Source of the DNA: Planctomycetota bacterium
GTDB taxonomy: Bacteria > Planctomycetota > UBA1135 > UBA2386
Direction of reading: 5' to 3'
Length of the DNA: 64,000 nt
NCBI GenBank assembly: GCA_016713175.1
Contig: JADJPQ010000012.1
Coordinates: 248,001-312,000 of the forward strand
Notes under the pieces: generated by a model
Database searches by the model: none
Told to the model about the DNA's origin: nothing
Seen by the model: only the letters and a program-made list of their open reading frames with translations
Position numbers and translations under genes: made by a program
Shown here: piece after piece, positions 24,557-32,594 of the stretch
Layout of the letters: every line of letters starts with the position of its first letter
Position numbering within the stretch: the first letter of the stretch is position 1

Positions 24557-26439
24557 GCCTCGTCTGGCATTGGACGGTCAAGGAATGGCGGGCGCAGCGG
24601 CTGCTGCTCGGTGGCTACGCGGCGATGATCCTGGCGACGCTGGCGACCGTGCTGACGATCGTGCACCTTCGCGGCAGCTTGTCGTCGACCGGCGGGAATG
24701 GCGCCGGGTTCGTGCTGTTGTTCCTCGGCATCACCGCAGTCGGCAGCGTGCTGGCGGCATCCGCGACGGTCGGCAGCGAAGTCGTCGGTCGCGACGATGC
24801 GCTGTGGCGGCGGTTGCCGCACGGCCTGCGGGCCGGCTTCGCCGGCAAGCTCGTTCTGCAGGTGCTGTTGCTGCCGGCGTTGATGCTGGTCGGTGCGTTG
24901 GCTGGCGAGATCTGGCTGGTCGCGATCGGCCGCGCCGCCGTGGCCCCAGAGGCCGTGTGGCGCGAACTGCTGACCTTCGGCGAACCGTTCGGCTACTCGC
25001 TGCTGGCACTGCCGTGGGTGTTCGCGGTGTCGTTCTGGCTGCCCAAGGCGCGCCTGGCGCTGGCCGCCGCGTTGCTGCTGATCACGGCGCTCGGCATGGC
25101 GACCATTGGCATCCTGAAGACGAGCCCCGGCATCGAGCGAGGTCTGCAGCTGCCGCCCTGGCTGTGGCCCTGGCTGTGCAGCAGCGGCCTCGTGGTTGCG
25201 GCGGTGTCGTGTCTGTGCGGCCGGCGCGGCGGCTACCATCGGCGGTCGGCGCTGCTCGGGGGCTTCGCGACGATCCTGGTGATGCTGCCGCCGGCGGGCT
25301 GGCTCGGCTTCAACGTCTACCAGTACTGGTACCCGGATCTGTCGCGCGTCAACCTGGACGCCATCGGCGCCACCGCCGATGGCCGCTTCGCGATGGTGCA
25401 TGCAGTGTCGAACCACGCCTGGCCGTCGGTGCTGGTCCGCGTCGACCTGCGTTCCGGCGAGCACGTGCCGCTGCCGTTCCGGAACGCTTTCGTAGACGGC
25501 TTTGATTCGCCGCTGGCCGATGCCCAGGATGCGGTCCGCGCGGGGCTGCTGACGATCCGCGGCGGCAAGTCGGCGTGGCTGCTGTCGATCGACGATCTGC
25601 AGACGCACGCGCTCCCGACGAACAACGGACCAGCTCCGAGTCTGCCGGCGGCAGTGGCGGACCGTTGGCAACAGGCGAGCCGCACGGCGTCGTCGCTGCG
25701 CCAACCCGATGGTCGCGCTGCGTGGTTCGAGCAGAGCACGTTGTGCCTCGAGAACCCCGACGGCTCGGTCGAACGCGTCCAGATCCCGGGTGGTCCGGCC
25801 TGGCCCGTTGGCCACGGCATCGTTGTCTGCCCCGGCAACGAGTTCTCAGGCTTCGACCTCGGCATGCGGCAATGGACCGAGGGCCGCGTCAACCAGCACA
25901 GTCGCTGCGTCGCCAGTCGTTGGTTCACCCGCGCCGTCGAACGCCAGGGCAATGCCGTGATCCCGGTTTGGCGTGAACATCAGGTTGGCCAGACGCTGCC
26001 CCGCGAGTTGCCGCAGCTTCGCAATGCCGAGTGCCTGGGTCTGGCCGGCAACGCGGGCCTGTGGTTCGTCCGCGGCGATGCCGAACTGCTTCTCTACGAG
26101 CCGGCGACCGACACCGTGACCACGATCGCACTGCCGACGGATCGCCACCCCGATCGTTCCTGCATGGTCGCCGATGACTTCACCACCACTTCCGAACTGA
26201 CGACCGACCACCGCGGTCGCCAGCTGCTGCATCTGCATTGGCTCGGCAAGACGTCCACCCGGATCGTCGCCATCGACCACCGCACGCGCACCTGCGCAGT
26301 GGTGCTCGACGCCGACCTGCTGACGCGCGTGCTGCACTGCGAGCCGGATGGCGGTCTGGTCGCCGACGAAGACCACCGGTTCCTGGTCCGCTACGACGCC
26401 GCCGGCGTCCGTTCGCAGATCTGGCCGCGAGCGCGCTGA
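24553..26439 (+). CDS. ABC transporter permease with large C-terminal non-membrane domain
   Basis: The 628-residue protein has an N-terminal half with about seven hydrophobic helices (for example GGYAAMILATLATVLTIVHL and AALLLITALGMATIGIL) ending near residue 255 (GWLGFNVYQYWY). The remaining ~370 residues are beta-rich, with a propeller-like rhythm (GKSAWLLSIDD, GNAGLWFVRGDAELLLYEP). They should lie on one side of the membrane, probably outside. Such a domain is not part of ordinary YtrC-type permeases. The start is fixed by the ATGA overlap with the ATPase. Confidence 0.82.
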   Translation: MSLVWHWTVKEWRAQRLLLGGYAAMILATLATVLTIVHLRGSLSSTGGNGAGFVLLFLGITAVGSVLAASATVGSEVVGRDDALWRRLPHGLRAGFAGKLVLQVLLLPALMLVGALAGEIWLVAIGRAAVAPEAVWRELLTFGEPFGYSLLALPWVFAVSFWLPKARLALAAALLLITALGMATIGILKTSPGIERGLQLPPWLWPWLCSSGLVVAAVSCLCGRRGGYHRRSALLGGFATILVMLPPAGWLGFNVYQYWYPDLSRVNLDAIGATADGRFAMVHAVSNHAWPSVLVRVDLRSGEHVPLPFRNAFVDGFDSPLADAQDAVRAGLLTIRGGKSAWLLSIDDLQTHALPTNNGPAPSLPAAVADRWQQASRTASSLRQPDGRAAWFEQSTLCLENPDGSVERVQIPGGPAWPVGHGIVVCPGNEFSGFDLGMRQWTEGRVNQHSRCVASRWFTRAVERQGNAVIPVWREHQVGQTLPRELPQLRNAECLGLAGNAGLWFVRGDAELLLYEPATDTVTTIALPTDRHPDRSCMVADDFTTTSELTTDHRGRQLLHLHWLGKTSTRIVAIDHRTRTCAVVLDADLLTRVLHCEPDGGLVADEDHRFLVRYDAAGVRSQIWPRAR

Positions 26440-26505
26440 ACGGCTCGGGTCGCCAGCGCAACGCGGGTTGGCACAGCCCGATCTTCCGCCGACCCGGGGC
26501 GTGGC

Positions 26506-26511
26506 TAGACT
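26506..26511 (+). promoter_or_regulatory. -10 box (TAGACT) upstream of leader ORF
   Basis: TAGACT lies seven bases before an ATG at 26519. It resembles the leaderless-type -10 boxes elsewhere in the window and would drive the operon beginning at 26646. Confidence 0.4.
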
Positions 26512-26518
26512 CCTGCCC

Positions 26519-26545
26519 ATGCTCCAGACCCCCTGGTTGCAGTGA
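26519..26545 (+). CDS. Possible eight-codon leader peptide
   Basis: ATG at 26519 opens a frame encoding MLQTPWLQ followed by TGA. It is placed seven bases after a -10 box and 100 bases ahead of the acyl-CoA dehydrogenase-like gene. No obvious regulatory codon run exists beyond one Trp. It may be a leader peptide or a chance short frame. The rest of the 126-base leader to 26646 shows no clear ribosome site. Confidence 0.25.
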   Translation: MLQTPWLQ

Positions 26546-26645
26546 GTCCGCCGCCGGCCCGACGTGTTCGGGTCGACGCCACCCACCGACGGCGCCGCAG
26601 CGTGATCGCGTTCGGCGGCCCGCCGGCCAGCCACGTGATCCACCC

Positions 26646-27773
26646 ATGAGCTTCGACTTCCTCGCCGCCGCCGAACAGGTCGCCGCAGTCGCCCACGAAC
26701 ATGCCGCCGCCGTCGATCACGAGGCGCGCTTCCCCATTGCCACCGTCGATGCCGCCCGCCGCGCCGGCCTTTTGGCGCTGACCAGCGGCACCGACGTCGG
26801 CGGCCACGGTCTGTCGCTGCGCGCCGCCGGCCAGGTGATCGAACGGATCGCCCGCGAGTGCGGCAGTTCGGCGATGGTGCTGACCATGCACTACGCCGGC
26901 AACGCCGTGCTCGAGCAGCACGCCGCACCAGCCGTTCGCCGCGACGTCGTCGCCGGCAAGCATCTGTCGACGCTGGCCTTCTCCGAGGCCGGCTCGCGTT
27001 CGCACTTCTGGGCGCCGACCAGCACCGCCCGGAAGGAGGGCGACAGCGCCGTGCTCGAGGCGCGGAAGAGCTGGGTCACGTCGGCGAACGGCGCGACCGC
27101 CTACGTCTGGTCGAGCCGCCCGCTCGCCGGCAGCGAGGCCAGCACGCTGTGGCTGGTGCCCCGCGCCAGCGCCGGATTGGCGATCCAGGGCCCGTTCGAT
27201 GGCATCGGCCTGCGCGGCAACGACTCGGCGCCGGTGGTGGCGAACAACGTGCGCGTGCCGCTGGCCAACCGCCTCGGCGACGACGGCGCTGGCTTCGGCA
27301 TCATGATGGGGACCGTGCTGCCGACGTTCGCGATGCTCATCGCCGCCGGCTCGCTCGGCCTCGCCGAAGCGCTGGTGCACAAGACGGCGCAGCACGCCGG
27401 CGGCACCCGCTACGCCCACCTGGCGACCCAGAACGCGCTGGCCGACCTGCCAACGATCCGCGCCTACATCGCCAGGATGCGCATCCAGGTCGACATGGCC
27501 AAGGCGCTGTGGCAGGACACGTTCGGCGCGCTCGAACAGGGCCGGGCCGACGCCGGACTGCGCGTGCTGGAGACCAAGGCCGCCGCCGCCGAGACCGCCG
27601 TGCAGGTCGGCGACATCGCGATGCGCGTCTGCGCCGGCATGGCGTTCCGCAAGGAGGTCGGGGTCGAACGGCTGTTCCGCGACACGCGTGCGGCAATGAT
27701 CATGGCCCCGACCAGCGATCAACTGTTCGACTTCGTCGGCAAGGCCGTTTGCGGCATGCCGCTGTTCGGGTGA
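26646..27773 (+). CDS. Acyl-CoA dehydrogenase-family flavoprotein
   Basis: The 375-residue protein has the family layout: CGSSAMVLTMHYAGNAVLEQ, LSTLAFSEAGSRSHFWAP (flavin-binding middle strand, S-E-x-G), ARKSWVTSANGATAYVW, FDGIGLRGNDSAPVVANNVR and a helical C-terminus with RLFRDTRAAMIMAPTSDQ. The catalytic Glu is not obvious. Context suggests a DszC/SfnB-like monooxygenase or another specialised reaction instead of beta-oxidation, but that is inference. It lies seven bases ahead of the PhnD-like gene in a three-gene operon. Confidence 0.8.
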   Translation: MSFDFLAAAEQVAAVAHEHAAAVDHEARFPIATVDAARRAGLLALTSGTDVGGHGLSLRAAGQVIERIARECGSSAMVLTMHYAGNAVLEQHAAPAVRRDVVAGKHLSTLAFSEAGSRSHFWAPTSTARKEGDSAVLEARKSWVTSANGATAYVWSSRPLAGSEASTLWLVPRASAGLAIQGPFDGIGLRGNDSAPVVANNVRVPLANRLGDDGAGFGIMMGTVLPTFAMLIAAGSLGLAEALVHKTAQHAGGTRYAHLATQNALADLPTIRAYIARMRIQVDMAKALWQDTFGALEQGRADAGLRVLETKAAAAETAVQVGDIAMRVCAGMAFRKEVGVERLFRDTRAAMIMAPTSDQLFDFVGKAVCGMPLFG

Positions 27774-27780
27774 GGCAACG

Positions 27781-28629
27781 ATGACGACGACCCTGGTACT
27801 CGGCGCGGTGGCCTACGACGCCAAGGTGGTGACGATCTGGGACGGTTTCCAGCGTTGGTTCGACGCGCAGGGACTGCCGTTCGACTACGTCCTGTTCACG
27901 AACTACGAACGGCAGGTCGAACAGCACTTCGCCGGCGCTTGCCACGTGGCCTGGAACTCGCCGCTCGCCTGGCTCGAGGCGCAGCGCGTTGCGCGCGCCC
28001 GCGGCCGCACGGCCAAGGCCGTGGCGATGCGGGACACCGATCGCGACCTGACGTCGGTGATCGTCGTCCGTGCCGACGGCCCGATCCGTTCGCTCGACGA
28101 CCTGCGCGGCAAACGGCTCGGCGTCGGGGCCGGTGACTCACCGCAGGCGACGTTGATCCCGCTGCAACACCTCGCCGAGCGCGGCGTCGTGCCCGAACGA
28201 GATCTGGCCGTGCAGCGCTTCGACGTGCTGGTCGGCAAGCACGGCGATCACGTCGGCGGCGAACGCGATGCCGCGCGCGCGCTGATGCAGGGCTCGGTCG
28301 ACGCCGCCTGCATGATCGACGGCAACCACCTGCAGTTCACCCGCGAGGGCACCCTGCCGCACGGGGCCACGCGCGTGCTGGCACAGACGGCGCCGTACGA
28401 CCACTGCAACTTCACCGTGCTGGACGATGCGCCGACGGCGCTGATCGAGCGCTTCGTCGCGCTGCTGCTCGGCATGCGCTACGACGATGCCGCGGTGCGG
28501 CCGCTGCTCGACCTGGAAGGCCTGAAGGCCTGGCAGCCCGGCCGCACGACCGGCTACGCGCTGCTCGAACGCGCGTGCGAACGCACCGGCTGGCTGCAAC
28601 CGTTCCTGCGGCGGCTCGGCGCGGCATGA
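27781..28629 (+). CDS. PhnD-like periplasmic-binding-fold protein without signal peptide
   Basis: The 282-residue protein has a type 2 periplasmic-binding fold similar to phosphate/phosphonate-binding PhnD. It shows LGAVAYDAKVVTIWDGFQRW, then IRSLDDLRGKRLGVGAGDSP, LMQGSVDAACMIDGNHLQF and PYDHCNFTVLDD. It lacks an export signal and there is no ABC transporter partner nearby. It may therefore act in the cytoplasm as a ligand-binding or enzyme subunit. Its stop overlaps the next start (ATGA). Confidence 0.75.
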   Translation: MTTTLVLGAVAYDAKVVTIWDGFQRWFDAQGLPFDYVLFTNYERQVEQHFAGACHVAWNSPLAWLEAQRVARARGRTAKAVAMRDTDRDLTSVIVVRADGPIRSLDDLRGKRLGVGAGDSPQATLIPLQHLAERGVVPERDLAVQRFDVLVGKHGDHVGGERDAARALMQGSVDAACMIDGNHLQFTREGTLPHGATRVLAQTAPYDHCNFTVLDDAPTALIERFVALLLGMRYDDAAVRPLLDLEGLKAWQPGRTTGYALLERACERTGWLQPFLRRLGAA

Positions 28630-29816
28630 ACCGGACCGCGATCGATCTCGGCGGTCTGGGGCTCGACCAGGGCGCGATCGTACTGCTGCGGCAGGCGCTG
28701 GCGGCGATGGCGCCGGGCGATCGACTCGCGGTCTCGGGCACCGCGCCAGCGCTGCTCGTTCATCTGCGAGCCTTCGCCCGCGCCGAGGGGCATGGCTTCG
28801 AGCCGGGCCCCGCCGACTCCTCGGCGACGCTGGTGCGCGGCACTGCCGCCTCTGCCCGCTGGCAGCAGGCCGAACGCGCCGGCAGCGCGAGTGCCGATGG
28901 CACCGTCGCCCACGCCCCGCCGCACTGGGGCCTCGCGGCGCGCGGCGCCGCGGTCGAAGCCGGCAGTCCGGCGTTCCACTTCGACCTCGCCGACCGCGAT
29001 GCGCTGTGGTGCGACGATGCCGGCGAGCTGTACCGCCGCGCGATGGCCGGGCAGTGGGATCCGGCCCAGGCGATCCCGTGGGACGCGCCGCGCCACCACC
29101 CGGCGTTCGTCGAAGCGGCGCTGGTCCAGGTGCTGACCTACCTGATCGAGAACGAAACCGCGGCGCTGATCGTGCCGGCGCGCTTCGCCGCCCGGGTGCA
29201 TCCGCACTTCCGCGAGGTCATGCAGTTGCTGGCGATCCAGGCCGCCGACGAGGCACGCCACATCGAGGTGTTCACCCGCCGCGCACTGCTCGCCGGCCTG
29301 CCGCTCGGCCTGTCGACCTGCGGTGGTCAGACGTCGCTGCAGACCCTGGTCGACGAACCCGAGTTCGCGCTCGCCAGCTTCCTGCTGTCGGTGCTCGGCG
29401 AGGGTTCGTTCCTGCATCTGCTCGGCTTCCTGCACGTGCACGCGCCCGATCGCTGCACCGCCGAGATCATGCGGCTGGCGGCCCAGGACGAAGCACGGCA
29501 TGTCGCGTTCGGCATGGCCCACCTGACCCGCCATGCGGCCCTCGATCCGACGTTGCACGGGCGGCTGCGTGTTGCCGTCGAGCGTCGGCACGCGGCCCTG
29601 CAGCACACCGCCGGCCTGAACGCGGAAGTATTCGATGCACTGGTGTTGCTGGCCGCGAGGGAACTCACCCCCGCGGGGATCGCCCGCGGGCACGCCGCGG
29701 TCGCCGAACTGCAGCAGCAGATGGACGCCGGCCGGCGCGCGCGCCTGGGCAAGCTGGGCTTCGGTGACGACACTGCCGCGCTGCTGAGTTCGCTGCACAC
29801 GCGCAACTTCATGTAG
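28626..29816 (+). CDS. Ferritin-like diiron protein with N-terminal TusA-like domain
   Basis: In the 396-residue protein, residues 1-60 (AIDLGGLGLDQGAIVLLRQA, then LAVSGTAPALLVHLRAFAR) follow the TusA/SirA fold pattern but lack the catalytic Cys-Pro. Residues ~140-380 are helical with two diiron-type motifs, AADEARHIEVF and AQDEARHVAFG, and additional Glu residues (YLIENETAAL). That is the pattern of ferritin-like oxygenases and desaturases. The fusion and the operon with a flavin dehydrogenase and a PhnD-like protein suggest a specialised oxidative pathway, possibly for sulfur or phosphorus compounds. The substrate is unknown. Confidence 0.72.
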   Translation: MNRTAIDLGGLGLDQGAIVLLRQALAAMAPGDRLAVSGTAPALLVHLRAFARAEGHGFEPGPADSSATLVRGTAASARWQQAERAGSASADGTVAHAPPHWGLAARGAAVEAGSPAFHFDLADRDALWCDDAGELYRRAMAGQWDPAQAIPWDAPRHHPAFVEAALVQVLTYLIENETAALIVPARFAARVHPHFREVMQLLAIQAADEARHIEVFTRRALLAGLPLGLSTCGGQTSLQTLVDEPEFALASFLLSVLGEGSFLHLLGFLHVHAPDRCTAEIMRLAAQDEARHVAFGMAHLTRHAALDPTLHGRLRVAVERRHAALQHTAGLNAEVFDALVLLAARELTPAGIARGHAAVAELQQQMDAGRRARLGKLGFGDDTAALLSSLHTRNFM

Positions 29817-29835
29817 CCGGGCCGGGCTGGGCCGG

Positions 29836-30126
29836 TCAGTACCAGAAGCCGAGGAACGCCCCGAGCCGGCTGACGAACGCACCTGCGGCCAGCGCGCCGA
29901 ACTGGATCCAGTCACCGCTGCGCGGCGCCAGCCGCATGCCAGTCGGCACCATGAACAGGGCGGCGGTGCCGAGCAGCAGGCCGCCCCAAAGCCGCTCGTC
30001 CTGATCCGTGAACGTCGCCACACCATGCACCCAGGCCAACAGCGCCGCACACGCCCCACCACATTTCAGCCCGTCGGCGACGAGTTCCCGCTGGAGATCG
30101 CGTCGCGTCGTGGCAGCAGGTCGCAT
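29836..30126 (-). CDS. Small membrane protein, unknown function
   Basis: The 96-residue protein has two to three hydrophobic stretches (GGACAALLAWVHGVATF, GGLLLGTAALFMVP and FGALAAGAFVSRLGAFLG). Start at the ATG at 30126; the frame continues open upstream into the next gene, antisense, without support. It is transcribed divergently from the secreted protein gene at 30208 and converges with the ferritin-like gene. Confidence 0.55.
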   Translation of the reverse strand: MRPAATTRRDLQRELVADGLKCGGACAALLAWVHGVATFTDQDERLWGGLLLGTAALFMVPTGMRLAPRSGDWIQFGALAAGAFVSRLGAFLGFWY

Positions 30127-30207
30127 GGACCAACAGACGGCGACCGCGGCCAGCACTTCCCGCCGCCGCCCGCTACGCTTGTTGGCGTCCCTGCCCGAGA
30201 GGTTGCC

Positions 30208-31503
30208 ATGCTCCGCCTCGTCATAGCCTTCGTCCTCGGCACCGCGCTGAATGCCCAGGTCCCGCTCGATCACCTGGTCGTCTGCAACCGAACGACGACC
30301 GGGGGCACACCCGGCTTGCTGATCGTCGACCCGAACACCGGCGTCACCACGCCGTTCCGGTTGACCGCGACCGGCAGCGTCGCCGCCACCTACCGTTCGA
30401 TCGCGTTCGATGCGACTGCGCCGAACGTGCTGTACACCACCTCGGTGCTCGCCACGGCCGTGCAGGCGACGCTGTGGCCGTTGACGCTGAACGGCAATCA
30501 AGGCGTGCGGTCGACCCTCGCGGTGAACATCAACGGCGGCCAGCCGTGGCGGCTGCGGTCGGCGGGCCCGCTCGGTCTGGCGATCCTCTCCCGCGGCAAC
30601 ACCGGCAACCGGATGTTCCTGCGCGACATGGCCACCGGCAATGTCACCGCGCAGCCGACCGCGTCGCTGCTGCCGGCGCAGCCGTCGGACCTGCTCGTCC
30701 TCGGCGGCCGGCTGTATGCGAGTTCGGAGGGCGATGGCAGCCCGACCGCCGTCGGCACCATCGTCGAATGGGATCCGGTCGCCAACACCGACCGACTGGT
30801 CGGCAACGGTCATCCGCCGATCACCGCACTCGCCAGCCTCGGCGGCGTGCTGCTGGCCGGCGATCGCGTCGGCGATCTGCATCTGATCGATCCGGTCACC
30901 GGCATGCGCACGTTGTTTCTGTCGACCACGCTCGGTCGCATCGCGTCGATCGCGATCGACCGCGGCGGCCGCGTGTTCCTGGCGACCAACCCCGGGGTCG
31001 GCTCGAATGTCTACGACCTGGGCAACCTGGTGCAACCGCTGTGGACCACGCCAGCCCTGATCGAAGACCTGAAAGCGAGTCCGGCGAACGTCGCGACGAT
31101 GCTGACGTTCGGCAGTGGTTGTGTCGGCAGCAACGGCGCGGCGCCGCAGCTCGGCCACACCGGCATGCCGGCGCTCGGCAGTTCGTTCGCGGTATCGCTG
31201 GCCAACGCCCCCATGGTCGGCGGCGCGCTGCTGGTGCTCGGCAACTCGCGCGCCAATGACGGCGGCAACCCGCTGCCGCGCGACCTCGGCGGCTTCGGCC
31301 TGCCGGGCTGCCTGCAATACACGAACGCCCTGGCGACGGTGTTCGCCGCCGTCAGCGGTGGTTCCGCGGCGCTGTCGATCACCGTGCCGGCCAATCCGGC
31401 GCTGGCCGGCGTGCAGGTGCCGATGCAGTGGCTGGTGATCGACCAGACCGCCAATCCGGCCGGCGCGACGACCAGCAGCGGCGGCGAAGCGCATCTGCGC
31501 TGA
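30208..31503 (+). CDS. Secreted beta-propeller-like protein with planctomycete-type C-terminal domain
   Basis: The 431-residue protein has a signal peptide (MLRLVIAFVLGTALNAQ). Strands recur with motifs such as LLIVDPNTGVTTPF and GTIVEWDPVANTD, which suggest a propeller. The C-terminal ~125 residues start FGSGCVGSNGAAPQLGHTG and contain MPALGSSFAV, ALLVLGNS and PGCLQYT. I associate this domain with exported proteins of Planctomycetota. A GAGAGG ribosome site lies seven bases before the ATG, and a TACGCT -10 lies about 30 bases upstream. Function is unknown. Confidence 0.78.
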   Translation: MLRLVIAFVLGTALNAQVPLDHLVVCNRTTTGGTPGLLIVDPNTGVTTPFRLTATGSVAATYRSIAFDATAPNVLYTTSVLATAVQATLWPLTLNGNQGVRSTLAVNINGGQPWRLRSAGPLGLAILSRGNTGNRMFLRDMATGNVTAQPTASLLPAQPSDLLVLGGRLYASSEGDGSPTAVGTIVEWDPVANTDRLVGNGHPPITALASLGGVLLAGDRVGDLHLIDPVTGMRTLFLSTTLGRIASIAIDRGGRVFLATNPGVGSNVYDLGNLVQPLWTTPALIEDLKASPANVATMLTFGSGCVGSNGAAPQLGHTGMPALGSSFAVSLANAPMVGGALLVLGNSRANDGGNPLPRDLGGFGLPGCLQYTNALATVFAAVSGGSAALSITVPANPALAGVQVPMQWLVIDQTANPAGATTSSGGEAHLR

Positions 31504-31533
31504 ACGACCTGGGCGGCGCACCGAAGCCACGGC

Positions 31534-32484
31534 ATGATGCAGGTTGCGATGACCACTGTTCCCCGGGCCTGGCAACTGCTGAGCGCGTTGACGCTGACCG
31601 CGTTCGCCGCCGGCCAGCAGCAGGATCAGGCCCGACTGCGCGAACTGCGCGACCAGAAGCGCGCCGAGCCGGTGTTCGCCAAGGCGCCGTGGCTGTTCGA
31701 CGTCGACCAGGCCATGGCCAAGGCCAGGGCCGACCGCAAGCTGGTGTTCGTCTACTTCGCGGTCAGCTATGTGCCGTGCCCGCCGTGCGAAGAACTCGAG
31801 AACGGCGCGCTCGCCGACCCCGCCTTCGTCCGCTTTGCCGACGACGTCGTGCTGCTGCTGCACGTGACTTCGCGCGTCGACGGCGAGCCACATGGCAATC
31901 TGCTGCGCGACAAGGGGTTCGCCGCGTTTCCGACCCTGTGCCTGCTGAGTCCCGAGGGCGACGTGCTGGCGACGATCCTCGAGGCCGAGCAGCGGACGGT
32001 GCCAGCGTTCAACGCGCTGCATGCGCGCGCCAGGACGGTGTTCGACCTGCGCGGCAAGGCCAAAGGTGGTGACCGGGCCGCGGCGAAGGACTTGTTCCTC
32101 GCCGAACTCGATCTCGATCTGTTGACCATCGGCCAGGTGCAGGAACGCGCCGCTGCGGTGTCGCTGAACGAGCCGGAGAAGGTCCACGTCGCCGCGCGAC
32201 TGACCGATCTCGAGGTGCGCGAGCTGCTGGCGCGATCGCGCGATCTGGGCACCGCCAAGGTCGAAGCGCTGATCGCGGAGATGGCGCGGGCCGGTCGTCG
32301 GCCGACGGCGGCGACAGCCGAGAGCTTCTGGTGGACGACCCTGACGTACGCCGCCAACAAGCGCGATGCCGCGCTGGCGCAGAGCGCCTACGACGAACTG
32401 TCGCGGCGATTCGGCCGCGACAAGCGCTACGAGAAGATGCTGCCGCGCTGGCGCAAACTGCTGGAGCAGGCGAAGGCGAAATAG
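31534..32484 (+). CDS. Exported thioredoxin-family protein
   Basis: The 316-residue protein has a signal-like N-terminus (WQLLSALTLTAFAAG). A thioredoxin-like domain at residues ~50-160 has LVFVYFAVSYVPCPPCEELE, giving a CPPC active site, and KGFAAFPTLCLLSPEGDVLA with the cis-Pro. A helical C-terminal region follows (residues ~180-316). The role is probably redox in the periplasm, since CPPC can reduce or isomerise disulfides. Internal ATG codons at positions 5-6 are alternative starts. Confidence 0.8.
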   Translation: MMQVAMTTVPRAWQLLSALTLTAFAAGQQQDQARLRELRDQKRAEPVFAKAPWLFDVDQAMAKARADRKLVFVYFAVSYVPCPPCEELENGALADPAFVRFADDVVLLLHVTSRVDGEPHGNLLRDKGFAAFPTLCLLSPEGDVLATILEAEQRTVPAFNALHARARTVFDLRGKAKGGDRAAAKDLFLAELDLDLLTIGQVQERAAAVSLNEPEKVHVAARLTDLEVRELLARSRDLGTAKVEALIAEMARAGRRPTAATAESFWWTTLTYAANKRDAALAQSAYDELSRRFGRDKRYEKMLPRWRKLLEQAKAK

Positions 32485-32594
32485 CGCTGCCACCGGGAGC
32501 CCAACGGCAGGGCCGGGCAGCTCCCGACCGACATCGCCAGATCGAGCGCCAGCTGCGGTTACGGCGCAATGGCCGCCGGACTATCCGCCAGGCC

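Noticed and set aside
29836..32493. An 885-codon open frame on the minus strand opposite the secreted propeller and thioredoxin genes
   Set aside because: Only its last 96 codons (29836-30126) look like protein. The rest is compositional shadow opposite two well-supported genes.
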